Shown: positions 34,288 to 46,961, numbered from the stretch's first letter. The stretch is DNA of 64,000 nt from Carettochelys insculpta (GCF_033958435.1 NC_134144.1:8984010-9048009); one strand, 5' to 3'. Program-made: numbers and translations. Notes: generated by a model not told the origin, from the letters alone.

Positions 34288-35854
34288 AGGCTGAATGGGG
34301 GAAAAGAACAGCTGGGAGGCTTCCCAGCTTGTGAGAAAAAAATTATTGTGACAACTGTTAGAGTAAGAAATTGCATGTAACACGTTTCTCAGAGTATTAA
34401 GCTTAACTAGTGTGTTCTGTTTTATTTTGCTTAGTAACTTAGACTAATCTGTCTGCTATTACTTGCAAGCACTTAAATCCTAATTTTTATACTTAAATTT
34501 ATTTTTGTTTATTATTAACCCCAGTGTAAATAATTGCTATGGGGGAAGGGATATCTCGCTATCATTGATAAAGGAGTCAAGCAACTTACAATCTCTATCT
34601 ATATAAAGCTTATGCACAGTGAGAAGGATTTACGTGGTGTTTCGGTCCCACTGGGGCTGCACACCTGGGTGTCAAATCCTTTGACTGAGCCTTTCCAATT
34701 CTGAGCTTCTCTGTGTTGCCCGGCTGAAGGCTGTGACCCCCACAACTCTGTGCCTTCACTGGGGGAGATCAGAGGTTCTGGCCCAGCAGGACAGGAAGTT
34801 AGCATGAACCAGAGGGCAGGTAGGCAGGCTCAGTGGTATGATCAGCACAGCAGATGACAATATGAAGGTGATCTTTGCAACCAAACCCATCACAAACCTC
34901 CTTCCTTCCTCTACTCACAATGGCCAAGCTGTCAAGGCAGATCAAATGGTTAGGAGGACCAGATCCAAAGCCCCCTAATACAGAAAAGTTGTGGATGCAC
35001 TGGAGAGAGTGTGGCCCTTCTGATGTTCTTTAATAGAGCTGGAATGTATTTGCCCCTTGCAGTGCCGAGATAGAGACCAGTAATCCTGACAGTGCCCCCC
35101 GCCCCGCCCACCAGAGCTAGTAACAAAGCAAGAACATCAAATCTTAAGGCAATTTTAGATCCTCACGTGACAGATGCGATATATGTGCCACGTCCTGTTA
35201 TTGTGACTGTCTTCAAAAACAACCAGCAGGGAACATAAAGAAACTAGTACGGACTATTTCTTTGAATGGCTGTGGGAAGACTTAGACTTACGTTTTCAGA
35301 TCAGAATTATGCACTTAAAAACAAAAAGATTACCGCCTTTTCCCTTCTCTCCACCCATCCCTAGCGCACACACGCTTCTTTTTTAAAATGCTATTCCATC
35401 AAGAGTGACTCCATCAGAGAGAGAATGAGGCACTTTCGCATACAAGTCATTTTACACCTCAGAAACCCATAAGACAACTCATTGTGACCAGCTACTCTGT
35501 TCCATCCTGACAGGAGGGATTATTTGTCAAAGGTAGTTACAGAGATAACAGGACAATACCACCTGGAGACAGAAACCTCCTGGCAGCCTGTTCCCAATTT
35601 CCATGCACTGAGCAGGTGCTCGCCATCTGATAAAGCACACAAAGAGCTAAATAAGCTGAAAAGCTCAAGGCCTTTTCTCAGTCTAATGTTATTTTTATTC
35701 ACCACATCTCCATATGCTGCTTTGTAATTTCATGGCTCAAGGTTTTGTTGAAATTTTTTTCTGCACTAACTTTACACTTCTGAGAAGTGCTGACGCTCCC
35801 TGTGTATCAAGGGAAATAATAAAACAAGGGCTGTGGAAGCTGAAGATTTTCCAT
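34288..35854. other. Unrecognised non-coding stretch
   Basis: No gene recognised. 34430-34530 is AT-rich. Confidence 0.4.
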
Positions 35855-36130
35855 GCTGTCCAGTCAATTATTATTGTTATTTATTTACCTAACCTAGGCC
35901 TAGAGACCACAGGTGAGTTTTGGGTGCCACTGTGCTAGGTACTGTACAAACAAATGATAAGAGACAATCAGTGACCTGAAAAGTTTACTGTCTAAACATA
36001 CAACAGACAGAGGATGGGAAGCAAAACGAACTCAAAGATGGGAGATAATGTGTCCAAGGTCATTTAGGAAGTCAGTGGCAGAGCTAAGAATAAAATCTTA
36101 AGTTTCCTGACCCAGCATCCAGCACCCGAT
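35855..36130 (+). repeat. MIR-like CORE-SINE
   Basis: 'gtgctaggtactgtacaaac', 'gtgtccaaggtcatttaggaagtcagtggcagagct' and 'tttcctgaccca' occur in MIR order. Confidence 0.7.
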
Positions 36131-36289
36131 TTGAGTAGATCACGATGAGACCCCAAAACTGTCTCCCAGTCAACCCTGACATCCTGGAAGTGCCACAGCC
36201 AGGGGATGAAAAAGTCATCCATGTTTCATGCTCATTCAGTTCCTGACCTCTCTGCTGAAGCTTCCAAGAAGACCTCCAGCACTGCCGGT

Positions 36290-36413
36290 GCATTTTATTA
36301 TTCTTTGTATTGGAGTAGCACCTTCCAGACCTGATCCATGACTAGGCCTCTTTTGTGCTAGACACTGCCAACCACAGAAAAAAAAGAGTCCCTGGCCCAA
36401 AGAGTTTAGAATG
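36290..36413 (+). repeat. MIR-like fragment
   Basis: Contains 'ttgtgctagacactgccaa' and 'gagtccctggcccaaagagttt', words of the 5' half of reptile MIR-like repeats. The Harbinger-like MITE begins directly after it. Confidence 0.6.
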
Positions 36414-36416
36414 TAA

Positions 36417-36712
36417 GGGCTTGTCTCTGCTACAGGGAAGGTCAACACTGCAGTGACTGATCCACCGGCGGTCAATTTAGCAAGTCTAGTTAAGGCCCAC
36501 TAAATCAACCACCAATCACTCTCCTGTTGACTCTGGTACTCCATCAGAATAAAATGAGTATGGGAAGTTGATGGGGGTTTTTCTTCTGTCAATAGCCTCA
36601 CAGCCTGGACCCTGCAGTAAGTAGATCTAAGCTACTTTGCCTTGAGTTACGCTACTAATACAACTCAAAGTGTGTAGCTTAGATCAACTTGTCTCTGCAC
36701 TGTGGAGCTGCC
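36417..36712. mobile_element. Harbinger-like MITE
   Basis: Begins GGGCTTGTCTCTGCTACAGG directly after TAA (36414-36416). The right part has GATCAACTTGTCTCTGCA, an imperfect inverse. It may extend to 36928 as one composite element, since another Harbinger-like right end lies at 36860-36930. Confidence 0.45.
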
Positions 36713-36859
36713 CACAGTGTAAGGTAAGAGATAGCAGGTGGATGCAGACAGATGGGGGAGAACAAGGAAACAGTTCTCATCAACACGATAAGTAGGAGTC
36801 TCAGCAATCAGACTGGGGAGCCACAGTCAAGTGCTTGGTAGGTATCAACCTCTGACAGG

Positions 36860-36935
36860 TTGATTTCATGCGTCCCTACCAGGTGTGCAAAATCGAACCA
36901 CAGAAGATCAACCGAGATAATGGAGACCTGGCCTA
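36860..36935. mobile_element. Harbinger-like right-end fragment
   Basis: GTGCAAAATCGAACCACAG, AAGATCAACC, TAATGGAGACCTGGCCTAAG match the right end of 37144-37421. About 20 bp beyond the apparent end (CAGCCAGTCCCTC-CCAGT) also match. Confidence 0.5.
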
Positions 36936-37143
36936 AGTCAGCCAGTCCCTCTCCAGTAGGTCGGTACTACTGCAGAAGGAGTTTTAGAAAGGGATCTGAA
37001 GGAAAGCGAGGCAGCTCTGCAGAGCGCCAGCACAGCAGAAAGCACAAAGGTGCATGTTTGAAATTGTGCGTATGGACACGAGTGCGTGAGAACAGGACAA
37101 ATACCAGCTGGATTCAAACTACTCACCATTACCAATCCCCTAA

Positions 37144-37421
37144 GGCTTGGTCTACACTAGAAAATCAAGTTGATTCCAGATATGCAGTTCTAGCTAGGAC
37201 AGTTGAATAGCTAGAATTGACTTATCTGCAATCGACTTATCTGGCTGTACTCACTGAGGGAGGTCAATGGGCGAGTTTCTCCCATCGATCTCCCCTACTC
37301 CTCACAATAGCGAGGAATATCGGGGCCGGCTGCCGACCCCGATAGTTGATTTTGCGTATGAAATTGAACCCCAGAAGATCGACCCTGAGCTGGTTGATCT
37401 TCCGGGTAATGGAAACATGGC
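37144..37421. mobile_element. Harbinger-like MITE
   Basis: Left end GGCTTGGTCTACACTAG and the inverse of the right end, GCCATGTTTCCATTACC, with TAA on the left and TTA on the right. Interior words (GTCAATGGGCGAGTTTCTCCCATC) are shared with 42370-42651. Non-coding. Confidence 0.65.
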
Positions 37422-38343
37422 TTAAATCAGCCAGTCCCTCCCCAGTCTATCAGATTACAGGCTAAAGCACAGTATGCTTTTCTAAAAAAGCCAACCATGG
37501 CCTTTTTAATAGCACATTCACCAATTCAGACTCACTGATATGTAAAGTAACACAGAAATGGACAGATAGCAGAGCCGCACCCTGCAGTTTCCACTCAGCA
37601 ATCCTCCCATGGCTATCAGTGGACGTTTTGCCCGAGTAAGAGCCAATGGCTGCCAAAGAGATGTACACATCAGAGTCAACATCGAGCTTGAACACGGACA
37701 GCCCACTTAGCCCAGGGATACGTAGCAGCGTGGACAGTAAGGCCCAGCTGAGCTGACACTGTGTATGCAGCCACACAGCCCTCTACACGCTCCAACAGGG
37801 CCTCCTCTGGCTACACAGCTACTTTTAGCTATGTACCATCCATAGGCAAAACCCCAGAAACAGGGAGCTGCCGAAGCTTCTCTCCACTGAGTTCTCTCTT
37901 TCACTGACGCCCATAGCTATATACCATGGCTTGAGCTTGCTGTTCACTGGGGCATGCAGCTACAGACACTCTACAGATACTGTTTACGTCGGCTGAATCT
38001 GTACACCCTTCTCAAAGTACAGGGTTGGCCTGGAGAATCCTTATTAACAGTGGTGAGGACACTCTCATCTGAGTCAGCTGGGACTGTGAGAGTAACTGCC
38101 CCCAAATAAGAGTAGGGATCCCACAATCAGGCTCATAGCTTCCTTCAATGCGTTTCATAAATCAACAGTTTCTATTACCATGACACCCAGGAGCCCTCGC
38201 CACGGCTACGAGCCCAATGCACTGAGCACTGTGCAAACCGAACTAAAAACCAGCCCCCTAGGCCAAAGAGTTTATGAGTACACAGAAATTTCTAAGTGAA
38301 TGCCTTAACTTGGGAGGCAGGGGAAGATGCACAGATTGCGCAG
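37422..38343. other. Non-coding stretch
   Basis: About 38190-38290 resembles a MIR fragment ('gagcactgtgcaaac', 'ggccaaagagttta'). Frames at 37462-37904 have no recognised domain. Confidence 0.4.
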
Positions 38344-38648
38344 CAGGTTGGACCTCTGTAATCCAAAACTCTCCCATCCGGCACCTCCATAATCTGGCAT
38401 AAATTCAGTTAGCTAGATGGCTGAGTTTCCCATAGCCCCATAAAATTTGTTTCCAGCCACCACTCCTGGCTCTCAGTGTTCTGTGCTGTTATTTAGATGC
38501 AACTTACCCCTAAATATATTCTCAGAGCCCTGTAAACAGTTAAAGCATTGGTAACATGCTGGAAAATATTAACCTCCGGTCATCTGTCAAATTCTCTCAT
38601 CAGCACCAATCAAGTCCCAACAGTGGCAGATGAGAGAGGTTCAACATG
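38344..38648. mobile_element. Tc1/mariner-like MITE, GGTTGAACC family
   Basis: Left CAGGTTGGACCTCTGTAATCC and right GATGAGAGAGGTTCAACATG are inverted. The interior runs opposite to 38822-39122: GTTTCCAGCCACCACTCCTG, then TTACCCCTAAATATATTCTC. Confidence 0.7.
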
Positions 38649-38821
38649 CAGGAGTTTTGATTGATCAAAGAGAGATGCATGAGAAACTGTTCATTTCTTA
38701 GTTCTCTTACTTTTATTCCAGTAGCACGAGAATTCCTTGGCAGATGAGGGAGCCACTGGTGTGAGATAAGAATCAGGGCCTCTGCATTTAATTCTGTAAG
38801 TGTATCTGCAGAATTCAATTT

Positions 38822-39122
38822 AGAATGAACCTCTCTAGTCCTGCATCCTCAGGACCTGACTGGTGCTGGATGAGGGAATTTGCCAGACCACGAGAGGTCA
38901 ATATTGCTTAGCAGCATAACCAACACTTCCACTGCTTACAGGGCTCTTAGAAGACATTGAGGGGTAAATTACAGCTAAATAACGAACAGAACACTGAGAG
39001 CCAGGACTGGAGGCTGGAAACAAATTTTGTGGGACCACAGGAAACTTGGACACACCCGTAATAAGTGGTCATCCAGGTAATTAAAATCATGCTGGATTAT
39101 GGACGTTGCCGGCTTCAACTTG
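38822..39122. mobile_element. Tc1/mariner-like MITE, GGTTGAACC family
   Basis: Starts GAATGAACCTCTCTAGTCCTG and ends GCCGGCTTCAACTTG with TA after it. Shares AACACTTCCACTGCTTACAG and CTTAGAAGACATTGAGGGGT with 22426-22756 and 48405-48731. It lies about 170 bp from an inverted copy. Confidence 0.75.
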
Positions 39123-42100
39123 TACATAAAACAGAGTGGTTCAAAACCAGAAACAGAGCTGTCCAAAGGGAATGTTTTGGTTTTGTTACTGTAAAGGAAC
39201 GATGCTCCAGCCACCAGCTACCCCTTGCACAAAAGATGATTCAACCATCTTTTTCCCCCTCCTCTCTTGTGCACCTGCTCTGGGGAGCCAGAATTCTGGC
39301 ACTTCCACCCTAAAAGCACAAAGTCCTCACACTCCAGCTGTCATTCAGCCTCTCTGACTGCTCAACATCCACATGCAGAAGCATCTGCCCTCTGCCCCGT
39401 CTCACACTCCCACACCAGCCGATGGCTGGTAATGCCTCAATCTAGCCCTGCGGAATCAAGTGCTAGAAAAGGACACAGCTGTGAAGCAGCCGTCTGCTCA
39501 CTCTGTGGTGCTTTAGCCCATACTGAATTAAATGAGCTGAAGAGGCAGGAGAATCTAGATCAGTCAGCATCTCTTTTCCCTCTCCCATTTCTTCTACCTC
39601 CGTATTACTCTAACATACAGGACACCCTGGGAGTTTTGGAAGGGTTCATACCAGAACAGATCTATTTTTAAACACAGATTAAGGGAAAGCAGTGATTCCA
39701 CAGCACAGCATTAAGTTTGTCTGGAAAGCTTAGACTACTTCTGGCAAGCCACTGTCCAGCCTTGGCATCTAACCTTAACCCCCAAACACCACTTACGTAC
39801 ACATGGCAATAAATCTCTTTTTCCTTTGCAATCATTCAGGGAAACTTTGGGAAGAAAATGTCACACCTAAGTTATCACATTGCAGTTTTCCACACCACTG
39901 CTATTGTTCTCGAGCGCAACTTAGTCTTGCAACCACTAAGTAGGGGGTCTAGGTTTCATTTTCGTGGTCATAAAGCTTTCTATTTAATCACATGCAGAGT
40001 GTCATTCAGTTGAACGGCCATGAGGAAGAAAATGGACAAAGAAAACATCAGTGAAAGGCTCATAAATCATATACTGCCCCAGGAAATATAGGGGAGAATT
40101 CACACAATTTTTTGTTCTCTTGTATAAATAGTGAGTGCTTGATCTTATTTCCAAACAGTCCCTTTAGCCTGTCAAACTCCATTACAAGATAGTGGAATCG
40201 TGTTATAAGAATGACTTGAGCAATCTGATTAGATTGTACCATAATGATAACTCTTGACCCAAGAGAAGTTTTTAAACCAGACACCACCACACCCCCCCCC
40301 ACTACACAAGCAAAACCTTCATCTTGTAAGGATGAAGCAAGCTTTGCTAGGCATTGTAAGTCAGATAGAGCTAATGGACTAAGAGCTGCTAATAACCTAA
40401 CATTCTTTACTTGTTGCTAAGTGGCTCTCAGGACATTTTTTCCCCCACTAGCTTTGACAATCAAAGAAACGATCTCTAATCTGACGTTTACAACCAGGTG
40501 CAATACTGATTACTAGGAGCCTAGCTCAGCTCTTATAATTTTGGAGCACACACATCAAAGGTCACTGAACAGTAACATTCTTTAATATTTGTAAGGAGGC
40601 TATCACTAAAATCAAACTCTGCTTTGTCTTTTTTTTCCAGTCTGAACTTAATAATTACGGGGGCAGCAAAATATGCACATGGTTGAAAGCAAACATGTGT
40701 GTTGTTTTCCAGCTAGCTCACAAGGCTGTGTCCACAGTTGCTTTTCTAACTTTTACCATGGAGATGCACATACTGTTTAGGCAAAAATGAGAAGCGTGAA
40801 AAAAATCAGCATTCCCAACCACGACTGCTAGGATGAATAACCCTGGAGTTCCCAGAGGGGAAGCTTTGTGCATTGGGCAACCTGGTAAATGGCTTTCAAA
40901 GTGTTTAACAAGGCAGAAACGGTAACTGATGTGTCACAAAGCAATACCAATTACCATGAAACTGTTACTTCATTTTAATATGCAATATACCAAAAGTGTG
41001 TCTCCTTGGAGTAACGGTTGCCTATTCAGAAGGGAAGACTGTAACAATTATGCCATAGCTCTGCAACCACTTAAGGACCTAACACTTCGAGGTTGTATAG
41101 ACCCAAATAATCTTTACCTCCACTTACATGAGTATTCTCTGTGGGCTCAGTAACCTTTGACAAGCTCTTGTGGCTTTCCCCAGAATGCTGAGGTTCTTCA
41201 GGGTCCTGTCTTGTCTTCTGCATCTACATCATATCAAGCTTCCATTCTTCGTATCTGTTACCCCATGCTCCTCCATTACCATACGCGGAGGACTTTAATT
41301 TTCTTTGAGATAATAGCAGATCCATGGATCAGAAAGTTTTTAAATGGGGCTAAATTGTGATGTGGGCTCACAATCAACAAAGGCAGCAAGAACCTCTCTT
41401 TATACTCCTACATAGGCTACCTGGACCTTGGATCAAGGCATAAAGGAGAACACATAGCTACTCACCTGCTACTTATCCACTGATCAGCTGGGTGGGAATC
41501 AATACAGGTCAATTCCCCTGATTTCTTGCTCGAATAGCCGAGTTATTCAGGAGGGTGTTCCTAGGATAGGTCAGTAGTAAATTAAACCTCCTGGAAACAT
41601 GAAGAACTGTCTCACACATGGGTCTCAGGTGCAGCACCTCCAAGGGTTACATTTAGGTTAGTGCAGCTTACACACATTATTCAGAGCTGTGCCTAGTTAC
41701 AGTGGAGCCCTTTGTTAGATCTGGTGAAGCCTGTTACAGGCCATATGTTTCTTTGGCTCCTGGAGTACTCTGCTAGTCCTTTGCTTAGCAGGAAAAAGAA
41801 GAGGTGGCGGAATGAATGCATTCAGAAGCTCTTGGCAGGCTCTCAAGCCTTCTGACATCATCTCACCAGTACCTAAATAATCACAGAACATCTACCGACT
41901 TGGCTCTTATGCTGCTAGCTAAAGTCACAAGTGGCTTAGTATAGGTTTGGGCCCTGTTCTATTATTATTATTAGCATTTTGTGAGAGTATTCAGGAAACG
42001 GTGAGGCATGCTTCCCCCAGCCAGATTTAGCTTGGAAAGCTGAATGATTTACAGCAGAAAAAAAGGGAATTTCAGCATCCCACACCCACCCAGCTTAGTT

Positions 42101-42365
42101 AAGCAACATTTCAGGAAGGGTTACCATCGGATGGGAGAAAACAGGGCTAGAAATAGGTTTGGGTTTTTTTCCCCTAAAGAAATATGCTATTCAAGTGAAG
42201 GAAACGTGTTTATTTAACAGGAAAAATCATCTGAACACATAAAGGTCCAATATAGAACTAAATCCCAGCCCCACTCCTTGCACACCGACAAAATTAGAAT
42301 TCAATGGTTAATTGAAAAATAAAATTCCTGAGCCCTACTGCTCCACCAAGGGACACTCATAACTC
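39123..42365. other. Long stretch without recognised features
   Basis: No gene, RNA gene or classified repeat is supported over about 3.2 kb. A short poly-C is at 40290-40299. The frame at 39267-39671 has no recognisable domain. This is one of the repeat-poorest parts of the window, so any conserved host element could lie here. Confidence 0.45.
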
Positions 42366-42369
42366 TCAG

Positions 42370-42651
42370 GGCTTGTCTATAGTATGGAGAAGATTGACCC
42401 ATGTAGAGTCTCTCTTCTGGAGTTTGATTTCGCATGCCAGGTGCAGATGCACAAAATCAAACTATCTGGGGGCTGTCATTTGGCCCCCTGTACTCCTCAA
42501 TATCACAAGGAGAAAGGGAGGTCAATGGGAGAGTTTCTCCCATCAACATCCCTCTGTGTGGACAGCCAGGTAAGTCAATTCTAGCTACGCAATTGCCATT
42601 GGTAGAACTGTGTACCTGCAACTGACTTACCTGCCTGGTATAGACCAAGCC
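42370..42651. mobile_element. Harbinger-like MITE
   Basis: GGCTTGTCTATAGTATGGAG at the left and the inverse of GGTATAGACCAAGCC at the right, with TCAG directly flanking both sides (42366-42369, 42652-42655). Interior is shared with 37144-37421. Confidence 0.7.
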
Positions 42652-42986
42652 TCAGTTAAGTCAGTGTGAGTTACTTATACCTTTAAGCAGGAGAATGCAC
42701 AGCCTAATGGGGCACCTCATTTTGAATCTGAGTTAGCAGTAAGTTGCCGCATAGCTGGTTATGAATTTTCTGTTTTCTGCGCCTGAAGAAACAGAGCAAC
42801 ATTTCACAATATGTAAGAAATAAACAGAGTTTATTCAAGTCTAGGAAGTAGAAGCTCTGTGTGTGTGTGTACATGCTCATACAACAGTGAGGAACCTGGG
42901 ACTGGAGGGGGCACCACAATATGCTTGGGCCTGGGTCATATTTGAATACCGAAGTTTGTATAAAAGCAAAATAAAGCTCTTTTAAT
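42652..42986. other. Short unrecognised spacer
   Basis: A (GT)n run lies at 42857-42870. Nothing else recognised. Confidence 0.4.
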
Positions 42987-42989
42987 GGA

Positions 42990-43661
42990 GGCTATGTCTG
43001 TGCTATGAGATAAATTCGAATTTAAGGGACTTAGCGTGATTATACCAAGTGACTGTCTTCACTGTAAATGCCATTAGCTTGATTTAGGGAGTACTAATAT
43101 AGTTGGAACTGGGTGGTATGCTGTCAAGTTCTAATTTAATAGTTTGAATGAAGGCTAGCGTGGAAGTGCCAGGTTTTTGAATCGAATTCCTTAGCCTCCA
43201 GTGGCTGGCTGCCACCCTGGCTCCTAGCTCCCTGCCACTTGCAGGAGCTGGGAAACTGACCAGAGCAGCAGCCCTGGTCAGTTTCCCAGCTCCTGCAAGT
43301 GGTGGGGAGCTGGGAAATTCACAGTGCTGCTGCACCTGGTTCAGTCTCCCTGGTCAGTTTCCTGGCTCCGCAAGCTGCGGAAATCTGGGAACCAAGCAGC
43401 AGGGTGAGTGCTGCCAGCAGTGGGGGTGTAGCAGGACCCGGGGGAGGGAGCAGAATGCGGGACTGAGGGAACTGTGGGGTAGGTTCCCACAATGCACTGC
43501 TGCAACAGTCCATGTTTGGCCACTCTAATGTGGGACCACTAACTGAACTTTGTGTGGACTTTGTGGGAAGTGAGGATACTCAAAATCGGATTTATAAAAC
43601 TGAGAGAGTTATAAAATTTAATTTAATAAAACCAAATTTATCTGGTAGTGTAGAGGTAGCC
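42990..43661. mobile_element. 672-bp Harbinger-like MITE with internal hairpin
   Basis: Left end GGCTATGTCTGTGCTATGAG, then ATAAATT, pairs with the inverse of the right end, GGCTACCTCTACACTACCAG, then ATAAATT. GGA occurs on both sides (42987-42989, 43662-43664), consistent with a 3-bp target duplication. A GC-rich hairpin sits at 43226-43311. The frames here are chance. Confidence 0.75.
43226..43311. repeat. Internal hairpin with 29-bp perfect arms
   Basis: 43235-43263 is perfectly complementary to 43274-43302 around a 10-base loop (AGCAGCAGCC). Two mismatches later the pairing resumes for 7 more bases on each side (43226-43232, 43305-43311). A third, diverged version (CCTGGTCAGTTTCCTGGCTC) follows at about 43350-43369. 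Confidence 0.9.
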
Positions 43662-43824
43662 GGAGTCAGTAACCTACTAAAACACCACACGGAATCACTG
43701 AATATGACTGCTGGGACATATTAGAAGCCTCATATCTTATTCAGCCTTCTCCCCAACCTGAGTGCTGGAGTTTACTTACTATCAGGAATCCATATGCTGT
43801 GGATGGCAAACACAACTACTATAT

Positions 43825-44153
43825 GAGGGGTTGGCAACCCCCAGTGCACTTGCCAAGAATGGCATGCAAGCTGATTTTCATCAGCATGCAAGGTGGGAGC
43901 TCAACTCCACCTCTCCTCCCCCATGCATCCGGGAGCTCAGTCAAAAGCTGTGCTGTCTGAGGATTAACAAAAGACCTGCTAATGCTCCTAACCTCCCCCA
44001 ATGGTAAAGCTCTGCATCTTCATTTATTTATTAATGAAGCTGTTGTAAGTAGGACTATTCGTGACTTTAAAAAGTATCCCCAGCACTCAGACGGTACATA
44101 GAGGTGAAAAGTCGAATTTTGGCATTACACCACAGAAAAGTTGCTGACTCCTG
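43825..44153. mobile_element. hAT-like MITE, family A copy 1
   Basis: The start GAGGGGTTGGCAACCCCC and end GTTGCTGACTCCTG are hAT-type inverted repeats. The flanks TACTATAT (43817-43824) and TACTGTAT (44154-44161) match at 7 of 8 bases, the hAT target-site length. Shares ATGCATCCGGGAG, GTAAAGCTCTGCATCTT and TTGTAAGTAGGACTAT with 62779-63108. Confidence 0.85.
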
Positions 44154-46581
44154 TACTGTATAAACACACACACACATCCCAGCAGAGGCTTGGCTAGAGC
44201 TCTGCTCCTTCAATTCCAAAAGTTAGGCCTTTACCACTTGATCTTAAAGGATAAATCAAGGCTGAATGCCTTTCTGCAACAGATTCTCTATCATGATAAA
44301 CTTCTACGGCCCGTTAGAGAGACAAATCAGATAATCTTCTGGCCATAAAATCTTGGCATGCAGTAGCTGGAGGCAGTAGCAGGTCCTATCTCCTCTGCTG
44401 TGAAGTACTGGAGAATACTATTTACTCACCCTTAAACATAAAGCTAGTATGCTACGTTCTCACAGTCTGTTGGCTTTACACATAGAAAGCACAATTCTCT
44501 CTCACACAAACACTCACTCTCGCTCCTGGGAAGTCAGGACCGGTACTTTGGTTCTTCTCCAAAAACTCAAGGGTCTCCCACTTCAGGTAAAGGTGATCGT
44601 TGGTAGCTACTTGCATGAGGTTATCCTCCTCTCTGCGAGCCACTCAACAGAGGACAGCCAGGTATGTCAACAATTTACGTAACTAAAGCAATACTCATAT
44701 AGCCAACGCAGCACTCTACCCAGGGCTGGCAACAGACTTTGCTGGACTCTGGGCAATGGAGGGGTGGGGCGGGGGGGGGGGTCATCTCCCAGACCCCTGG
44801 AAGGGGCAGGGCCTTGGGTAGAAGGGGCTGGGTTAGGGGCTAGCCTCTCTCAGTCAGCCCTCAGTGGCTGCCAGACTGTGCCAGGAAAGGCTCCAGCACT
44901 GATTTGAAGTGCCTGGAGCTCCAAGCACTCCTGCTGCCACAGTAAGGGCCATAGTAGCCCAGAGCCTTGCATCATTTTCCATCATAAGGCCTTGAAGCGA
45001 CTCCTCCCTTCCCCCGTCCCACCATCTGTGGTCCTTACTCTACCCAAGCAGTCGTAGCATTAAATCAGTTTCTTCAACACCTGCCGTGATTATGCTCTTT
45101 TTGGCTGTTTCAAAATAACCTGTAAATGGTTGGTCGCTATTTAGGTTGCATATTTTTATAGTATTAAGTATAACTATGAACTATTAACATAGTATTAACA
45201 AGAGAAAGCCACACACAAGGCAATTATGAACAGACAAATTAAAACCTTAGCACAGGTCCATGAAATACGTAACAAGACAAAAACCAAAAAGCAAACCCCA
45301 AGCAAGTCAGCAGAATCATTACTTTCTTAAATGCTGCCTTTCAAACTTTGGCCACACATTTGTTTTTCTGGAAAGTATACATATACATGTGGCTTATTAC
45401 TTCTACAAATGTACTCAGTAAGAGACACAGACTTCACTGACACAGGTCAATACTGCAACACAAGTCTATGTTTGCAAAGGAAAGGAGTTCCTGACTCTTC
45501 AACTATGATAATGGTTCCCAATTTACATATGAAATATCCCTAGTGTTTGCACAGGATTTTTTACATTGTTGTGGGGTCAATGTGAACTTCGAGTACAATG
45601 CAGAGCTGGAAAGGGCACTGGAGACTTCAAAAAGACTTCTGTAAATGGATCCACATAAAACACTCCTGTCATATTGGTTATCGCTGCTTCCATCTGCACT
45701 ACTTCCAGCTGAAATTTAGATGGGAAGATGACCACAGACTCCCTTTCCTGTCAGACTGATACAGCTGAATTCTAAGAAGCCCAATCTGAAAGAAGTTCAA
45801 AGACAACATGTGGAAATAAAAAGTTGACAGGACCAAACCTCACTGTTTGGCACAGAACGAGAGTTCTATGCAAACTGAGACCAGGGAACAAAGTTTGGCA
45901 CAGAAGCTCCAGACATATATATACTGTGTCAGTGCTCTGCAGACTCCCAGATCCTGCCTAGTGGAGACCTCCAAAGGACTTCTCTGGAGCAATGGTTCAT
46001 CTTCAGTATTCTCTAGCTCAGCAAAGAGAATCTGCAACCTGCAGGTAACTGTCAGGAAATGAACCCCCTCTCCTAGCCCAAGGAACTCCACACACAAACC
46101 CTACAGACATGAGAAAGAATTCTGAAAGACACATCATGTCCTTTAAAAGACACAGTCTATAGCTGATGACAATTTAAATACAACTGATGAAGAGACTTAT
46201 TCTTCACTTTTAAAGCAGAGAAGTCTATTGAACTGTGGTGTTTACATACTTGGCTTTATATATTTTAATATCTTTCATAAAGAAAGGGAGATGCTTATAG
46301 AGTTGCTGGTTCTCCACGGTTACCAGAGAGCACTGGGAAATGTTACAGCGTAGAGTTTAATAAGATAGATTCTTGTGGGCTAGGGAGTTCTCCAGCTGCT
46401 TTTTAAAGCATGATTCTGCATTTGTGCCCACACACTACATACAAATTTCAAATCCACTCGTGGGTGGATGTGGTTTACTAAGACAGAAACTTTGGAAAAG
46501 CCCCACCCACAAAACTTTTAAAAAGAGAATCTCAGATATGGCGTCTTTCTTCCAAAATCAGAACTATCCAATCCTCTAGAC
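44154..46581. other. Mostly unrecognised non-coding stretch
   Basis: An (AC)n run starts at 44165. A G-rich tract lies at 44759-44783. 44880-44960 shares a few words with the GC-rich repeat at 30723. The rest has no recognised gene or repeat. Confidence 0.4.
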
Positions 46582-46961
46582 CAGTGGTGGGCAACCTGAG
46601 GCCCATCAGTGTGTTACTTGTGACACATTTTCTTTTCTGTTGCCCAGGGGAAGACTCCTAGTCCCACTTGTTTCTGTCCACACAGTTTTTTCCACCCCCA
46701 CCGGTATTACCAAAGTCATGTGCACATAAAGCAAAGGCATGTGAAGTGAGGTGCGTGATGGTTGCACATGAAGTTGACGTTAAGAACTGCAGGCTCCCTC
46801 TGCATCAGTCAAAGAGCTGCTAGGGTTCAGTTGGCATCCCCTGCAAATTCTAGCTACACAAAGTGCAGTTAGCACAACTATCCTAGCTGGGAAGACCATC
46901 TTCGTTATGACAATCCTGCCCAGAGAGACGAAGGAGGGCCACTTACGTGCCCCACTCATTG
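46582..46961. mobile_element. hAT-like element, diverged
   Basis: Begins CAGTGGTGGGCAACCTGAGGCCC, a typical hAT end; a weak inverse match (GGGCC...GTGCCCCACTCATTG) marks a possible right end at 46961. No clean 8-bp duplication. Confidence 0.45.
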
